Positions 43,343 through 55,790 of a stretch of DNA of 64,000 bases are shown piece by piece (positions within the stretch are counted from its first letter, which is position 1; each line of letters begins with the position of its first letter). A program made the position numbers and the translations under genes. This DNA is from Tricholoma matsutake. Its lineage: Eukaryota; Basidiomycota; Agaricomycetes; Agaricales; Tricholomataceae. A model generated the notes under the pieces. It made no database searches and had not been told where the DNA came from. It saw only the letters and a list, made by a program, of their open reading frames with translations. The stretch covers positions 10,106,001 to 10,170,000 of the forward strand of contig AP026543.1 in NCBI GenBank assembly GCA_026075535.2, in the 5' to 3' direction.

Positions 43343-44076
43343 TTCTAGTATTGAAGAAGATGGTAGGGAGATTTAGTGGCTATCACGTGACTATACACAA
43401 TCATGATGTATCAAGTCTATCACACAAATGACATTTGTACAATATTCTAACTCCATAAGTTCTGAATACATTGTTAGACATGTGAAGAATTTAAGGTTTT
43501 AACTCAAAAACTCCAAGTTTTGCTTTGTTCAGAACATAAGTAGATGGTGATGTACAAACTGCAATTTACGTTAGATCAGAAACTTCTAACCATGAAACAA
43601 CCAACGACACTTGTTCCTCATGATCTCATCTTATCTTTGAAGAATGTATATTATGGGGATTTATGATTTAGACAATGCTTTTTTTCTTATGCCTTTTTAC
43701 AACCAAACTATCTAGAAGTGATGCCAACTGACTCGAATATATGACTTCATACTACGTGACAAAAAGAAAGTTGACAAGTGGTTTGATTAAACTGAAAAAT
43801 TGGTCTCCAAATGATCACTGATATGATTTCTGAGCATTTCTGAGCATTTCTTGGAGCATATTGGTCAATATGTGTGATCAGTGACTGGACTCATACAATT
43901 AGGGGCTTTTCAAGACTCATGATTGATGGATTAATTAATGGTCGACAATGATTGGTATAATTGATTCCATAATGAAATGATTTCCCCTGCATCCTGATTT
44001 GTACTTGTTTCAATACCACAACACCAAACATACACTTATCCACCATCACATCACATACATTACATCACTATATGCT

Positions 44077-45923
44077 ATGCCAGCTGAAGCCCATGTTACT
44101 CCTGAACTCATCCACTTTAAGCTGACAGGGGAAGACGTGGAAATCCTAGAAGCCAGAAAGGAACAATGGCGAGAGGGAGATCATTCACAGCGGAACAAAA
44201 TTGGTCAGAAAGTTTATGACAAAATGAAGAAAAAGAATCCCCACTGGTCTAGGGAAGATAAGGAGTTGAGGAAGGTCAGTTCATGAATTGGAAAGTATTT
44301 TGCAATGGTTTTGAACAGGGCTTTTTTGAACAGGGTGTATATGCTTGGTTCCATACATATGGAAGAACTAGAGAATCATCTGAGAAATTTAAGGGGATCA
44401 AGAAATGGACAGGTAGAAGGGTTCTTGCTGTTCAGGCAAAAGGGGAGATAAAGGAAACGATTCAAGGAAAAATGGGTGGATGGGTAGAAGATACTTCATG
44501 CAAGGTGGACAATCAAAAGGCATTTGGCACATACCAGAAGGAGTTGAGTAACCTTTGGGGGAAGACATCGGAAGCAGAGAAAAGGAAGATGGAGGACCTG
44601 GCCAATATATGGAATCGAATGGGTCCCCCAGCTGAGGAGCAAGCAAGGTAGGTCATTCACATTGAATATTAGTATTATCAATACTAATGCAGAACAGGAA
44701 TGCAAAACAGGCTCATAAGCATGTGAAGTCCTTCTGCAAGCAAATGAAAAAGTCTTGTGGAATGGACATTTTGGTATTAACATGCCACAAGGAAGTGAAT
44801 GGAGTACTTGTCATGAACACGTTAAGTCTTTTCACTGTCTGAATTTGTTTCTGCCAGTTAAACCTTTTTCTTTGTAGGCATGAATTTATGGGAGATCTCA
44901 GAGGGAAGTCTTTCTTCCAAGCAAACAAAGATTGGGATACCAAGCCAATCATGGGGCTTCTAAACATGCATGCAAAGGAGATGTATTGTAAATGGATAAT
45001 TTCTCATCGGAAAGATTCAAAATAATTGTCTTTTGTTAGCCGCAGCCAAAGAAGCAAAGTTCCAAGTTCCTATTGGAACCTCAAGTCAAAAGCCATATGT
45101 TCAGTTGGATATGGATGCCGATGGGAATCCATTGCTTCCTGAGCCTACTGACTGGCCAAGCAAAGGAATGGATAAGAAAGTGTTAATCAGGTCATATGTC
45201 GGGTCAGCATATTGTGAGTGGGTCGGCAATCATTTGTTCATTCTCATCCCTGATGACTTGTCAGGTCTGGCTTGTAGTAATGAATGTGCAATCCCTCCTT
45301 GGATGTCGTTCATTGAAGATGCAGATAAGTACTTTGGGTTGGATCAGGTTCCTGATGGTTTCAAGCTTATGGATCCATCAGAGATGAAGGACCGCCAGAT
45401 CAAGGAGATTTTGATGTTTTGGTACTCTAATCAGGAAAGCAATGGTTTCAGTTTCAAATTCTATCCAGACAAAAAATTGAAGGGAAAGAAAAGATCAAGA
45501 GATGATTCTGATTCTGATTCTGATTCTGATTCTGATTCTGATTCTGATGCCAAAACACCAAGCTGCCCAAGCTGCCCAAGGACCAGGAAGAGTCAGAGGG
45601 AGGGTAAAGGCAAAGAAAAGCAGGTGGAGAAGCCTGAGGAAAGGTGGACTGACCATATTGTTCCAGATTCAAGACGGCATAAATGGAGGGCTCCCACATT
45701 AAACAAGGTTGAGGAATTGGGAGAAGTGTTTGATTTCACATTGGTTGATCAGATGGAGTCATTGGAAGAGGAAGATGTAATGCAGTCCAGACAACCGAAA
45801 GTTGGGCCAAGCAAGACACCAATTCCGATTGCAGGAAATTCCAGAAATAGCAAGATGCATCCAGTTAGGGAACAGCAGAAGCTCAGCCTGGCAAAGGAAC
45901 TTGTTCAAAAGAGTACAATGTGA
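44077..45923 (+). CDS. Conserved hypothetical basidiomycete protein (five exons)
   Basis: Exons 44077-44274, 44334-44647, 44698-44820, 44878-44987 and 45040-45923 join in frame through GT-AG introns of 50-59 nt and give about 542 residues from MPAEAHVTPELIHFKLTGED to a TGA. Motifs: KIGQKVYDKMKKKNPHWS, YAWFHTYGRTRESSEKFKG, KKWTGRRVLAVQ, LSNLWGKTSEAEKRKMEDLA, QMKKSCGMDILVLTCHK, FFQANKDWDTKPIMG and a C-terminal half with PLLPEPTDWPSKGM and an Asp-Ser run. The pattern recalls a family of unknown function that is expanded in Agaricomycetes. The TGA at 45921 stands where Arg fits (STM-R-PLSK), and frame-like text continues beyond it to a G-run near 46000, so the ancestral protein was longer. No catalytic motif was seen. 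Confidence 0.7.
45505..45552 (+). repeat. (GATTCT)n coding microsatellite
   Basis: About seven to eight GATTCT units encode an alternating Asp-Ser run inside exon 5 of the hypothetical gene. In-frame hexanucleotide units keep the protein open when copy number changes. Confidence 0.9.
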
Positions 45924-46439
45924 CCATTAAGCAAACAGACTGGTAGGGCCATGGATACTGGGAAGAGTGCCAACATTGCGACAAATGAGTATGAGATTCA
46001 GGGGGGGGGATCAGCAAGAACCAGAGATGATCCAGAAAGGAAAGGTGATGAAATCGAGGTTGGCTGAGAAGATAAAGGAACTACCGAAGAAGAAGGCAAA
46101 AGTTTCTATCAATGTTCCTGCTCATTCACAGTCTTCAAGTAAGCTTGGTCTATTTTGTCCAAGATGATGAATAATTGAAATGTCCTGCAGTTTTAAAGCC
46201 CCCTCAAAGGCAGTCTACTCAAAACACAACTGAAAAACCAGTACCAATAAGTGAGCAGTCTAATTTAAAGATAATTCCAAAGAAGGCAGAGATGAAGAAA
46301 CCAAAGGGAAGGAAAATGTAAAGATAGAAAAGTATCCAGACAAGCATAGTGGCCTTTTATTTTAATTTTCAAACATTCACAATATGTATTTTTCCCTGCA
46401 TACAGTAAGTATGAACCATTTATTTGTTGGGGTTATGAC

Positions 46440-49400
46440 ATGACACAACCTCCCATGAGCCAATAAAATGACCCAATAAAATGACCCAACAAATGAATGG
46501 GCAGAATGATCGCACAAAATGATCCGATGAGATGACCCAATAGAATGACCCGACAGAATGACATGAGGAAATGACCCGACAGAATGAACCGACAGAATGA
46601 CCTGACCTGATGAATGACCCAACAAAACACAATGAAATGACATGAAGAAATGACGTGACAGAATGACCAGACACAATGACCCGACAAATGACACGACAAA
46701 TGACATGACAAAATACAAAATAACTCAACAGAATGACCCAACAAATAACCTGACAAATGACTCAACAGAACCATGTGAAAGATGACATGACAACTGACTC
46801 AACAAAATGACCCAACAAAATGAGCACAGAATGACCAGAAGAATGACCCGACAGAATGATCCTACAAATGACCCGACAGAATGGCCTGACAGAATGGCCC
46901 GACAGCGGGACCCAACAGCAGGACCCAACGACTGACCCAACAGAATGACCAAACAGAATGGCCCTACAAACAACCCCACAGAATGACCCTACAAATGACC
47001 TCACAGAATGACCTGACAGAATGACACGAAAAATCACCCAACAAATGAGGCAAGAAAATGAACTGACAAAACACAATGAAATGAGCCGACACAATGACCC
47101 GATGCAATGACCCAATAGAATAACACCATAGAATAATCCAACAAATCATCAAAGAAATGACCCGACAAGATAACCTGACAAAACAGAATGAATGGCCCAA
47201 CAGAATGACCCAAAAGAATGACCCAGCTGAATGACCCGACAGAATGACCTGACAAAATGACCCAACAGAATGAGACTACAAATCACATGACAAAATGACC
47301 TGACTGAATGATCCGACAGAATGACCCGATGAAATGACCTGACAGAATGACCCGAAAAATGAGCCGACAAATGATCCGACAAAACACAACAAAAGTATAC
47401 CGATGATATAATGATCTGACAGAAGCACCCGACAGAATGACCCAACAGAATGACCCAACATAAACCATCCCACAAAATGACCAGATTGAATGACCCTACA
47501 AATCACCTGATGGAATGACCTGACAGGATGACCTGATGGAATGACCTGACAAATGGCCCGACAAAGCAACACAAAATGAGCCAATGATATGACCCGACAG
47601 AATGTCCCAACAGAATAACCTGACAAAATGACCCAACAGAATGAGCTTACAAATGACCTGACAAAATGACCCGACCCAACAAAATGTCCAAACAAATGGC
47701 CACACAGAATGATCCGAAGAATGACCTTACAAATGAGCCCACAGAATGAGCCGACAAATGAACCTGCAAAATGACCCAACAAATGACCTGACAAATGACC
47801 CGACAGAATGACCCGACAGAATGACCCAACAAAATGACCAGATGAATGACCCAACGATATGACCTGACTGAATGACCCAACAGAATGACCCTACATATGA
47901 CCCAACAAAATGACCCAACAAAATGACCCAACAGATTGACCTGACAGAATGACCGACAAAAGGACCCAACAGACTGACCCGACAAATGACCTGACAAATA
48001 ACCCCAAAAATATTTCGGGTCATTCTGTCAGGTCATTTGTTGGGTCATTTGTTGGGTCATTTGTTGGGTCATTTGTCAGGTTATTTTGTTGGGTCATTCT
48101 GTCGGTTCATTTGTCGGCTCATTCTGTCGGCTCATTCTGTTGGCTCATTTGTCAGGTCATTCTTCAGATCATTCTGTGTGGCCATTTGGTTGGACATTTT
48201 GTTGGGTCGGGTCATTTTGTTGGGTCCTTTGTAAGCTCATTCGGTCGGGTCATTTTGTCAGGTCATTTGTCAGGTCATTTTTTCAGGTCATTTTATGTAT
48301 GAGCACTTTTCTACCCAAGGCCCTACCAATCTGGTTGCTTAATGGTCATATCCTACTCTTTCAAACAAGTTCATTCCCCATGCTGCACTTCTGATGTTTC
48401 CTAACTGGATGCATCTTGCTATCTTTGGAATTTCCTGCGATAGGAATTGATATTTTGCTTGGCCCAGCTTGTGATTCACAGGACTGCAGTCGGGTCATTT
48501 CTTCAGTGGTTTTGTCAGGTCATTCTGTCTGGTCATTTGTTGGGTCATGTGTAGGATCATTTGTTGGGTCATTTGTCAGGACATTGGTCTGTTCATTTTG
48601 TCATGTCATTCTGTCGGGTCATTCTATTGGGTCATTTGTCAAGTCTTTTGTAGGGTCATTTTGTTGGGTCATTTTGTTGGGTCATTTGTTGGGTCATTCT
48701 GTCTGATCATTTCTGATCGGTCATTCCAATGGGTCATTCTGTCGGATCAGTTCTTTAGTGATTTTGTTGGGTCGTGTTGTCAGGTCATTTGTTGGGTCAT
48801 TTGTCATGTCATTTTTCACATCATTTGTTGGGTCATTCTCCCAGGTCATTCTGTGGTGTCGTTCATTGGGTCTTTCGACAGAATGACTGGGGTGAATGAC
48901 GCAACAAATGACCAGAACAAACACAAAATGACTCAACAGAATGACCCAACAAATAACCCGACAAATGACTCGACAGCACCACGTGACAGATGCCATGAAA
49001 ACTGACCCGACAAAATGACCCGACAGAATGACCCAACAAAATGACCTGATAGAATGACCAGATAAATGACCACACAAAATGACCCCACAAAATGACCTGA
49101 CAGAATGACCTGACAGAATGACCCAACAGAATGACCCGACAGAATGACCCGACAAAAGGACCCGACAGACTGACCCTACAAATGACCCAACAAATGACCC
49201 GACAAATGACCGGACAGAATGACTCGAAATATTTTTGGGGTTATTTGTTGGGTCATTTGTTGGGTCAGTCTGTCGGGTCCTTTTGTCAGTCATTCTGTCA
49301 GGTCAATCTGTTGGGTCATTTTGTTGGGTCATTTTGTCGGGTCATATGTAGGGTCATTCTGTTGGCTCATTCTGTTGGCTCATTCATCTGGTCATTTTGT

Positions 49401-50310
49401 CGGGTCATTCTGTCGGGTCATTCCATCGGGTCATTTTGTCGGGTCATCTAGTGTTGGGTCATCTAGTATTGGGTCGGGATACTTATCTGGTCATTTTGTT
49501 GCGTCATTTTGTTGGATCATTTGTTCGGGTCATTTTATCAGGTCGTTTTGTCATGTCATTTTGTCGGGTCATTTTGTTGGGTCATTTTGTCAGGTCATTT
49601 TGTCGGGTCATTTTGTCAGGTCATTTTGTTGGGTCATCTAGTGTTGTGTCATCTAGTATCGGGTCGGGATACTTATCTGGTCATTTTGTCAGTTCATTTG
49701 GTTGGATCGTTTGTTTGGGTCATTTTGTTGGGTCATTTTGTTGGGTCATTTTGTCAGGTCATTGTGTCATTTTGTCAGGTGATCATTTTGTTGGGTCATT
49801 TTGTCAGGTCATTTTGTCATGTCATTTTGTTGGGTCATTTTGTCCAGTCATCATCTAGTGTCGGGTCATCTAGTGTTGGGTTGGGAGACTTATCTGGTTG
49901 AAACAATACTACTCTAAATTTGTTGGGTCATTTGTTGGGTCATTTTGCCAGTTCATTTGTTGGCTCATTCTGTTGGCTCATTCTGTCGGCTCATTTGTAA
50001 GGTCATTCTTCACTCACCCTACAAATGACCCAACAAATGACCCAACAAATGACCCAACAAATGACCCAACAAATGACATGACAGCATGACCCAGCAGAAT
50101 GATCCAACAAATGACCCAAAAAATGATGTGGCAAATGGCCCAACAAATGACCCGACAAATGACCTGACAAATGACCCAACAGAATGACCTGAAACATTTG
50201 TTGGGTTATTTGTCGGTCATTTGTAGGGTCAGTCTGTTGGGTCCTTTTGTGGGGTCATTCTGTTGGGTCAATCTATCTGGTCATTTGTTGGTTCATTTTA
50301 TCGGGTCATT
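46440..50310. repeat. 13-bp satellite block 2 with strand switches
   Basis: The family GGGTCATTYTGTY/RACARAATGACCC again, more diverged than block 1. Orientation changes: minus-sense 46440-48003, plus-sense 48012-48295 and 48490-48880, minus-sense 48885-49215, plus-sense 49225-50015, minus-sense 50015-50190, plus-sense to 50310. A unique spacer with no gene interrupts at 48300-48480. The higher-order TCTAGTGT/GGGATACTTATCTGG module occurs near 49445, 49636 and 49854, exactly as in block 1, including the end GGTTGAAACAATACTACTCT at about 49896. Confidence 0.95.
47620..48240. repeat. Large palindrome within satellite block 2
   Basis: The arms about 47620-48003 and 48012-48240 mirror each other beyond simple-sequence similarity: irregular words such as GTGTGGCCATTTG, GGACATTTTGTTGGGTCGGG and TTTGTAAGCTCATTC appear inverted and in the same order. 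The centre is AACCCCAAAAATATTTCGGG at about 48000-48019. The same centre word occurs inverted at about 49218-49238, followed by text matching the reverse complement of 47820-48003. Confidence 0.8.
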
Positions 50311-50406
50311 TTATGTACTCAAGATTGCATGCAGTAACCCATAAACGTGCATCTACTACTATCATACCAAAGCTGTTGACAATAATCAATTTAACACTAC
50401 TTCACA

Positions 50407-51809
50407 TTACAATAATGTTTCCCAGTTATACTGATGATTGCTGTCCAATTCTTTATCGATTGCCATGGCAAAAGAATCTGTATCATATTCATCTTCCATC
50501 CCTGACACCAGAGATTCCATTATCCTGGGCATGACCATCCTAGGTCGCTCGGCCTCCTGTTCCTTTGGTAATGCACAACCACTCTCATCTACATTCTCAA
50601 CCTCTGACATGGTATTCAATGCAACCTCCAGGGCTACCACTTGTGAACCCATCTCTCGATTGTCCTGACCACTTGCCAAAACTGCATGGGATGGTCCCAC
50701 AACAGGTCATTCTTCCTCCATTGCAGCATCAGAGGTTCAATGATACTGACCAAAATGATTCGGACTTGGTGTAATCCTGAGTTTGTTCAGCTGTAACATG
50801 CTTGGCTGCATAATGTCATTGAAGACTCTTGAACTCCTCGGAGTGATAAAGGGTGATGTGAAATCATTAGGGGGATAAGGGGAGGGATATGGGACAATGT
50901 TCATAGAATGTGAGGGATAGGGTGATGAAAAGCAGGATGGTGGCATGCTGAGATGCTCCATGGCACCTCCATCCTCAGGTGTTTGGCGGTCGGAGGGCGT
51001 TGTAGGTTGGGACATGACTTTGGTCAATGTTTGCCAATGCTGTTCCAGGAGTGCAGTATCGGCATTGTGGTTGCTGATAAGCACCCTTTGGCTCATTTCC
51101 ATTGCTACTATCATCTCCTTCATCTTCCTCATCTCCTCTCAAATCTCTGTCACCTCCTTTGTCAGTCGGTTATTCTCACATTGAAGCTGTTGCACCATCG
51201 CCATTTTGCCCTCAACACTCACCTCACCATTGTTGACAACTCGGACAGCCTCACTGACCTGTTCCCCATTCCGATTTACAAAGTAAAGGTACTCCAATGG
51301 TACCTGCCCCAATGGATGCACTGTTACCGCCCCTGGACTCCCTTGGTAAGTCTCTCCACCATCCAACATGGCTTTGTCCTCATCTGTCTTCCTGGATTTT
51401 GACTTGGATCGACTTCTTGGCTTTGCTTTTCCTTTCGCCTTTGGTGTCGCCACTGCTGTCCTTGTTGGTTTTGAAGTTGTCCCTCTCTTTGGTGTCACTG
51501 GTGGCTTTGGCGTTGATCCCCTGCTTGGGGTTGATGAAGCCTTAGCTGCCTCAGGTGGCCTTGAAGTGCTTCAGGTCCTGGTCGATTGGCATAGGCATGG
51601 GTTCAATGAGGAGGGTTCCAACATGTTTTCATTGCCCAATGCAGGTGTTGTTGGGGTCGCTAGTGGTTCTGACTTGATGACCTGTGTCTTTCCTTCCTTC
51701 ATCACTGTTGCTTTCCCTCTTGTCTACCACTCCCCAGCAACCTTTGTACACTTCTGCTTGCGACCTCGACATGACAAACAAGCGGTGTTGCCCACATACA
51801 CGCATCTCA
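50407..51809 (-). pseudogene. Zinc-cluster-like gene, 3' part (split by Gypsy-2)
   Basis: A single minus-strand frame runs from the Gypsy-2 left edge to 50407. It begins with the second half of a zinc-cluster-like motif (ACLSCRGRKQKCTK), then a long Ser/Thr/Pro/Lys-rich stretch (TPKAKGKAKPRSRSKSKSRK), a helical segment MAMVQQLQCENNRLTKEVTE compatible with a short coiled coil, and a Pro/Ser-rich C-terminus ending EYDTDSFAMAIDKELDSN. In-frame TGA at 51139, at about 50734 and at about 50701 all fit lost CGA (EI-R-EEM, YH-R-TSD, EE-R-PVV); a TAG and another TGA lie upstream. The basic linker looks nuclear. I do not know its function. Confidence 0.6.
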
Positions 51810-51814
51810 CCTCC
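51810..51814 (+). other. Target site duplication CCTCC of Gypsy-2 (left)
   Basis: CCTCC at 51810-51814 is repeated at 57863-57867 outside the right LTR. Joining the flanks restores the minus-strand zinc-cluster-like gene. Confidence 0.9.
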
Positions 51815-52240
51815 TGTAAGGGGACTAGGGGGGTGCCCTGTGTGTTTTTCCTATTTTTTATGTTCATCCCATATTTTTCCCCACCTCATTTCCTTCTATT
51901 CTTCATTTTCTATGATTTTTCCGGATTTTATTACTAATTTTCCCTTGCTATCATGTTTGTATATGTTGACACTTTTATATTTAGAGGCGGAGTACCCCTT
52001 CCGACACATACCCTTTGGTATGATCTCATTCGGTGGCCTTGATCTGCCTATCTCCGCCTTTTTCTATTTTTAGGTTATATTTGATTTTTGTCGTCTTCAC
52101 ATATACTGGGCATCAGCAAGGGGATCCTTAGAGTTTTCTCTTCGGATTTCCCTTTGCTAGGTGCGCCCCCAATCCCTGTATTATGTAGCATAATTTTAAC
52201 TTCGGATTTCCCTTTGCTAGAGGCTTAGGTTGCCCTTATA
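51815..52240 (+). repeat. Gypsy-2 5' LTR
   Basis: 426 bp, TGTAAGGGGACTAG to TTGCCCTTATA. It differs from the 3' LTR at roughly ten positions by eye (for example TATATG/TACATG, TCTCATTCGGTGG/TGTCATTCGGCGG), mostly transitions. Confidence 0.94.
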
Positions 52241-52406
52241 GTAGAAAACTCTCCCCTAAGGCCCGAAAATCGCGAACGCGCTGCCCAAAATAGGCAGGTA
52301 CGGACTGGACGACGCTTCCCAAAGCTCCACAGAGTCCCTACACACTGTTCCAGATACTCTCGCCTTTATCACGCCGCCATTTTCGCCAAATGCGCTCCCT
52401 AGTGAC

Positions 52407-53526
52407 ATGGACGCATCAGAACGCTTCGACGCGCTTGAAAGCGACGTTTCCGGAATGCGCGCGCAAATCGACTCGCTTAAATCTACGATTGAAAACTTCG
52501 TTAGGACCCTCCAGGCTAACCCTACGACCAATAGTTCCCCCTTCACGACTCCAGGCGCACCCAACAACGACGTTTTGCCAAACGCATCCACTAAGGAATG
52601 TGCCCAGATCAAACCGTCCCCCCCCCGCCGAATTTAATGGTGCACATGCGCAGGGATGTGCATTCCTTAATTCCTGTGAGTTATACATTAGTCTCCAGTC
52701 GCATCAATTCGTCGATGAGGCTGCAAAAATTTATTGGGCCTTCACATACATGAAATCTGAACGCGCCTATCTCTATGTGGACCGTATCCTATGTCAAACT
52801 AAAGAACTCAGTTCTCTACCTTTCTCCACTTGGGGTGACTTTCGAGCTGAGTTCGTACGCCACTTCTGCCCCCTCAATGAATGCCACCGAGCAGTGACAC
52901 GACTTGAGTCATCCACTTACCACCAGGGACGTCGATCCATGGACGACTATATCGATGAGTTCAAGGATTTGGTGGACATGGCAGGGTATGGGAGTGGGTT
53001 ACCAGTGGTGGTGAAGTTCCGACGGGGGCTCAACTGAGAAATTCAGGACCAGATTGCACAGATGTTGGAAGGGTGCCCAGCGGACGATGATATCCTTGCT
53101 TGGTATGAAGCTGCTTCACTCTGTGACAAGAACCGACTCACAAATGCGGCGTTTAATGCTGCATTCCATGCTCCAACTACCACTCATACACCCTACACCT
53201 TCAATTGAAGCCTCCCCCACCCTAACCCCATTCCTGCTCATCAAACTCCCACACCAGCCATCAATGTCCCAGTACCAATGGATGTTGATGCAGCCCGCAG
53301 CCGTGCACGTAAGTTGGATCTCTGCTACCATTGTGGGGAACCTGGACACAGGGCTGGAGCGTGTCCCCATCGTCAGGATATCCGCATGCTCACCCCCGAG
53401 GGACGAGACGAACTCCTGCAAGATTTGTTGGCACTTGTAGATGTTGAGGAAGCGAAGGATCAAGTTGCAGAGGAGATTAAGCTGGAAGTTGTAGAGGAGC
53501 AGGATTTTCCTATTCGCAGCGAGTGA
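52407..53526 (+). pseudogene. Gypsy-2 gag
   Basis: Starts MDASERFDALESDVSGM at 52407. A run of nine C at 52618-52626 (eight in Gypsy-1) shifts the frame; gag then continues AEFNGAHAQGCAFLNSCEL and YHQGRRSMDDYIDEFKDLVD. TGA at 53035-53037 and 53206-53208 are identical in position to those of Gypsy-1. Zinc knuckle CYHCGEPGHRAGACPH at about 53317-53364. It ends at TGA 53524-53526, overlapping pol in the -1 frame. Confidence 0.9.
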
Positions 53527-55064
53527 ATCGTACGCCCTCACTGCCTGTCCATAACCGCTTTGAAGTCTTGTCAGTTGAATCCCCGGAGAATGAATCCATT
53601 TCTGTGACTGCTCCCCTCTCTGACCCTTCGAAGTTGGCTAAAGACGTACCTGCTCTCCCCATCTCTCCTTCTACTCCATGTCCCAAAATTAAATCATGGG
53701 AGCATAAACTACCACGCAAGTATATTGTGGCATCCACTCCCTCTGCACATTCCTTAAACCTAGCCATCAAACTGCAGACAACCGACACTGGACAGATACT
53801 CGGTGTCTCTGCGCTCCTGGACTCTGGTGCGACTGGTCTCTTCATCGATTCCCATCTGGTACAACAACATTGTCTAAATACTCGCTCACTCTCACGTCCG
53901 ATACCTGTATATAATGTGGATGGATCCCCAAATGAAGCTGGTGCCATCCAAGAGGTTGCAGACCTGGTTCTCCATTACAAAGATCATAGTGAGCGTGCCC
54001 TTTTTGCTGTCACTCAATTAGGAAAGCAAAAGGCGATTTTGGGATATCCATGGCTTCGAGACCATAACCCAGAGGTCGACTGGTGCACCGGGGAGGTTAC
54101 CATGAGCCGATGTCCATCCCGCTGTCGGACGTGTTTCACAGAAGCCAGGCAAGAACGTCGTGGACAGAAGGCGGCAATACGACGAACTCAGAAGTGTCAT
54201 GCTGGACCCCTGCCTATACCTGAAGTGGAATTGGAAGGGGTTCCTGATCTAATGCCGGACTCGGATGATGATGATGAGGACCCAGAGGAAGTGGAGGAGG
54301 GTGATCGGATCTTCTACACTGCAATTCGCTCATCGCATGAGGTGTGTGCCACATCGAACATATCCCAACACCTCGCCGAGGCCTTCCACAAAAACAATGC
54401 TGCTAAATCCTCTACTAACTCCTTACTCCCTCATCTCCATGAGTTTGAAGACGTGTTCTCCAAGGAGTCATTCGACTCTCTTCCTGCGCGTAAGCCATGG
54501 GATCACGCAATTGAACTCACCCCCGGCGCAACCCCTTCATCCTGCAAGGTCTATCCTCTCTCTCCGGAGGAACAACGGCAGCTTGACCAGTTCATCGACG
54601 AGCACCTGGCCTCTGGACATATTCGACCATCGAAGTCACCCATGGCCTCTCCCTTTTTCTTTGTCAAGAAGAAGGATGGCTCACTTTGACCGGTTCAAGA
54701 CTACAGAAGACTCAACAACATCATGGTCAAAAATCGCTACCCACTACCCCTCATCTCCAAACTCGTAAACCAGCTCCATGGAGCCCGATACTTCACCAAG
54801 CTCGATGTCCGTTGGGGCTATAATAATGTGAGGATAAAGGAGGGAGATGAGTGGAAGGCAGCCTTTCGTACCAACCATGGTCTTTTTGAACCGCTTGTCA
54901 TGTTCTTTGGCCTTACTAATAGCCCTGCCACCTTTCAGACCATGATGAACGACATCTTCCATGACCTCATCCTCGAAGGCGTTGTCTGCATCTATCTCGA
55001 CGACATCCTCATCTTCACTCGCACGGTTGAAGAGCACCGTCGCATCACGCGCCTCGTCCTAGAG
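53523..55064 (+). pseudogene. Gypsy-2 protease and reverse transcriptase
   Basis: Protease box GVSALLDSGATGLFID near 53810-53850. The pre-RT text [20 protein letters not shown] is complete here, unlike Gypsy-1. TGA at 54687-54689 interrupts [12 protein letters not shown]; Gypsy-1 has CGA at the same place, so the ancestral codon is Arg. Reverse transcriptase then continues [32 protein letters not shown] and YLDDILIF to TGA 55065-55067, which is shared with Gypsy-1. Confidence 0.93.
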
Positions 55065-55067
55065 TGA

Positions 55068-55790
55068 CTTCGACGGTACAAACTCTACCTTTGTCAGGAC
55101 AAATGCGAGTTCGAAAGGACCAAGATTGAGTACCTCGGCCTGATTATCTCGGAGGGTCAAGTGGAGATGGATCCTATCAAGGTAAATGGGGTCACAGCTT
55201 GGCCGACGCCCACAAACAAGAAGGAGGTGCAGTCTTTCCTGGGCTTCATCAATTTTTATCGGTGCTTTATCAAGGATTTCTCACATCATGCACGACCGCT
55301 GTTTGACTTGACAGGAAAGGAGCCATGGAGGTGGGATAATGCACAACAGGAGGCGTTCGAAAAGCTTAAGGAGATGGTCACTTCCGCTCTGATCCTTACC
55401 TTTGCTGACGATTCGCGTCCTTTTCGTGTAGAAGCCGACAGTTCTGACTTTGCGACGGGCGCTGTGTTGTCTCAGCAGTCTCCGGAGGACCAGAAGTGGC
55501 ATCCTGTTGTGTTCTACTCCAAAAGCCTTAGTGCTGTAGAGAGAAACTACGAGATCCATGACAAGGAGATGTTGGCGATAATGCGTGCGCTTGAGGAGTG
55601 GCGACACTTCCTCGAGGGTGCCCAACACAAGGTGGAAATTTGGATGGATCACAAGAACCTCGAGTACTTCATGATGGCCAAGAAATTGAACCATCGTCAA
55701 GCTTGTTGGTCCCTGTATCTATCTAGATTTGACTTCTCCTTGCACCACCGTCCGGGTCACAGCATGGGGAAGACCGATGCCCTATCCTGA
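55068..55790 (+). pseudogene. Gypsy-2 RT connection and RNase H
   Basis: After the TGA the frame continues LRRYKLYLCQDKCEFERTKI and EYLGLIISEG, then AWPTPTNKKEVQSFLGFINF and RNase H with FRVEADSSDFATGAVLSQQ, EMLAIMRALEEWRHFLEG and HRPGHSMGKTDALS. It ends at TGA 55788-55790, also shared with Gypsy-1. Confidence 0.92.

Larger units (their letters stand above)
43112..44076. other. Intergenic region with hairpin and TAG microsatellite
   Basis: No gene. An inverted repeat of 18-bp arms lies at 43171-43188 and 43199-43216 (AGGTCAAAGTCATGTCA-type arms, 17 of 18 matching, 10-bp loop). A TAG trinucleotide run of about 13 units lies at 43302-43342. The remainder is AT-rich. Confidence 0.7.

Noticed and set aside
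46377..49901. Open frames of 60-190 codons on both strands with similar VGSFCRVILSGH text
   Set aside because: Same cause as in block 1; orientation of the open frames simply follows the satellite strand.
52241..52262. Gypsy primer binding site after the 5' LTR
   Set aside because: GTAGAAAACTCTCCCC does not match a tRNA 3' end that I can recognise; self-priming or an unusual tRNA is possible, so no site was annotated.
53500..53530. Canonical -1 slippery heptamer at the Gypsy gag/pol overlap
   Set aside because: The text before the gag stop (GATTTTCCTATTCGC) does not form X-XXY-YYZ in the gag frame; the mode of pol expression is left open.
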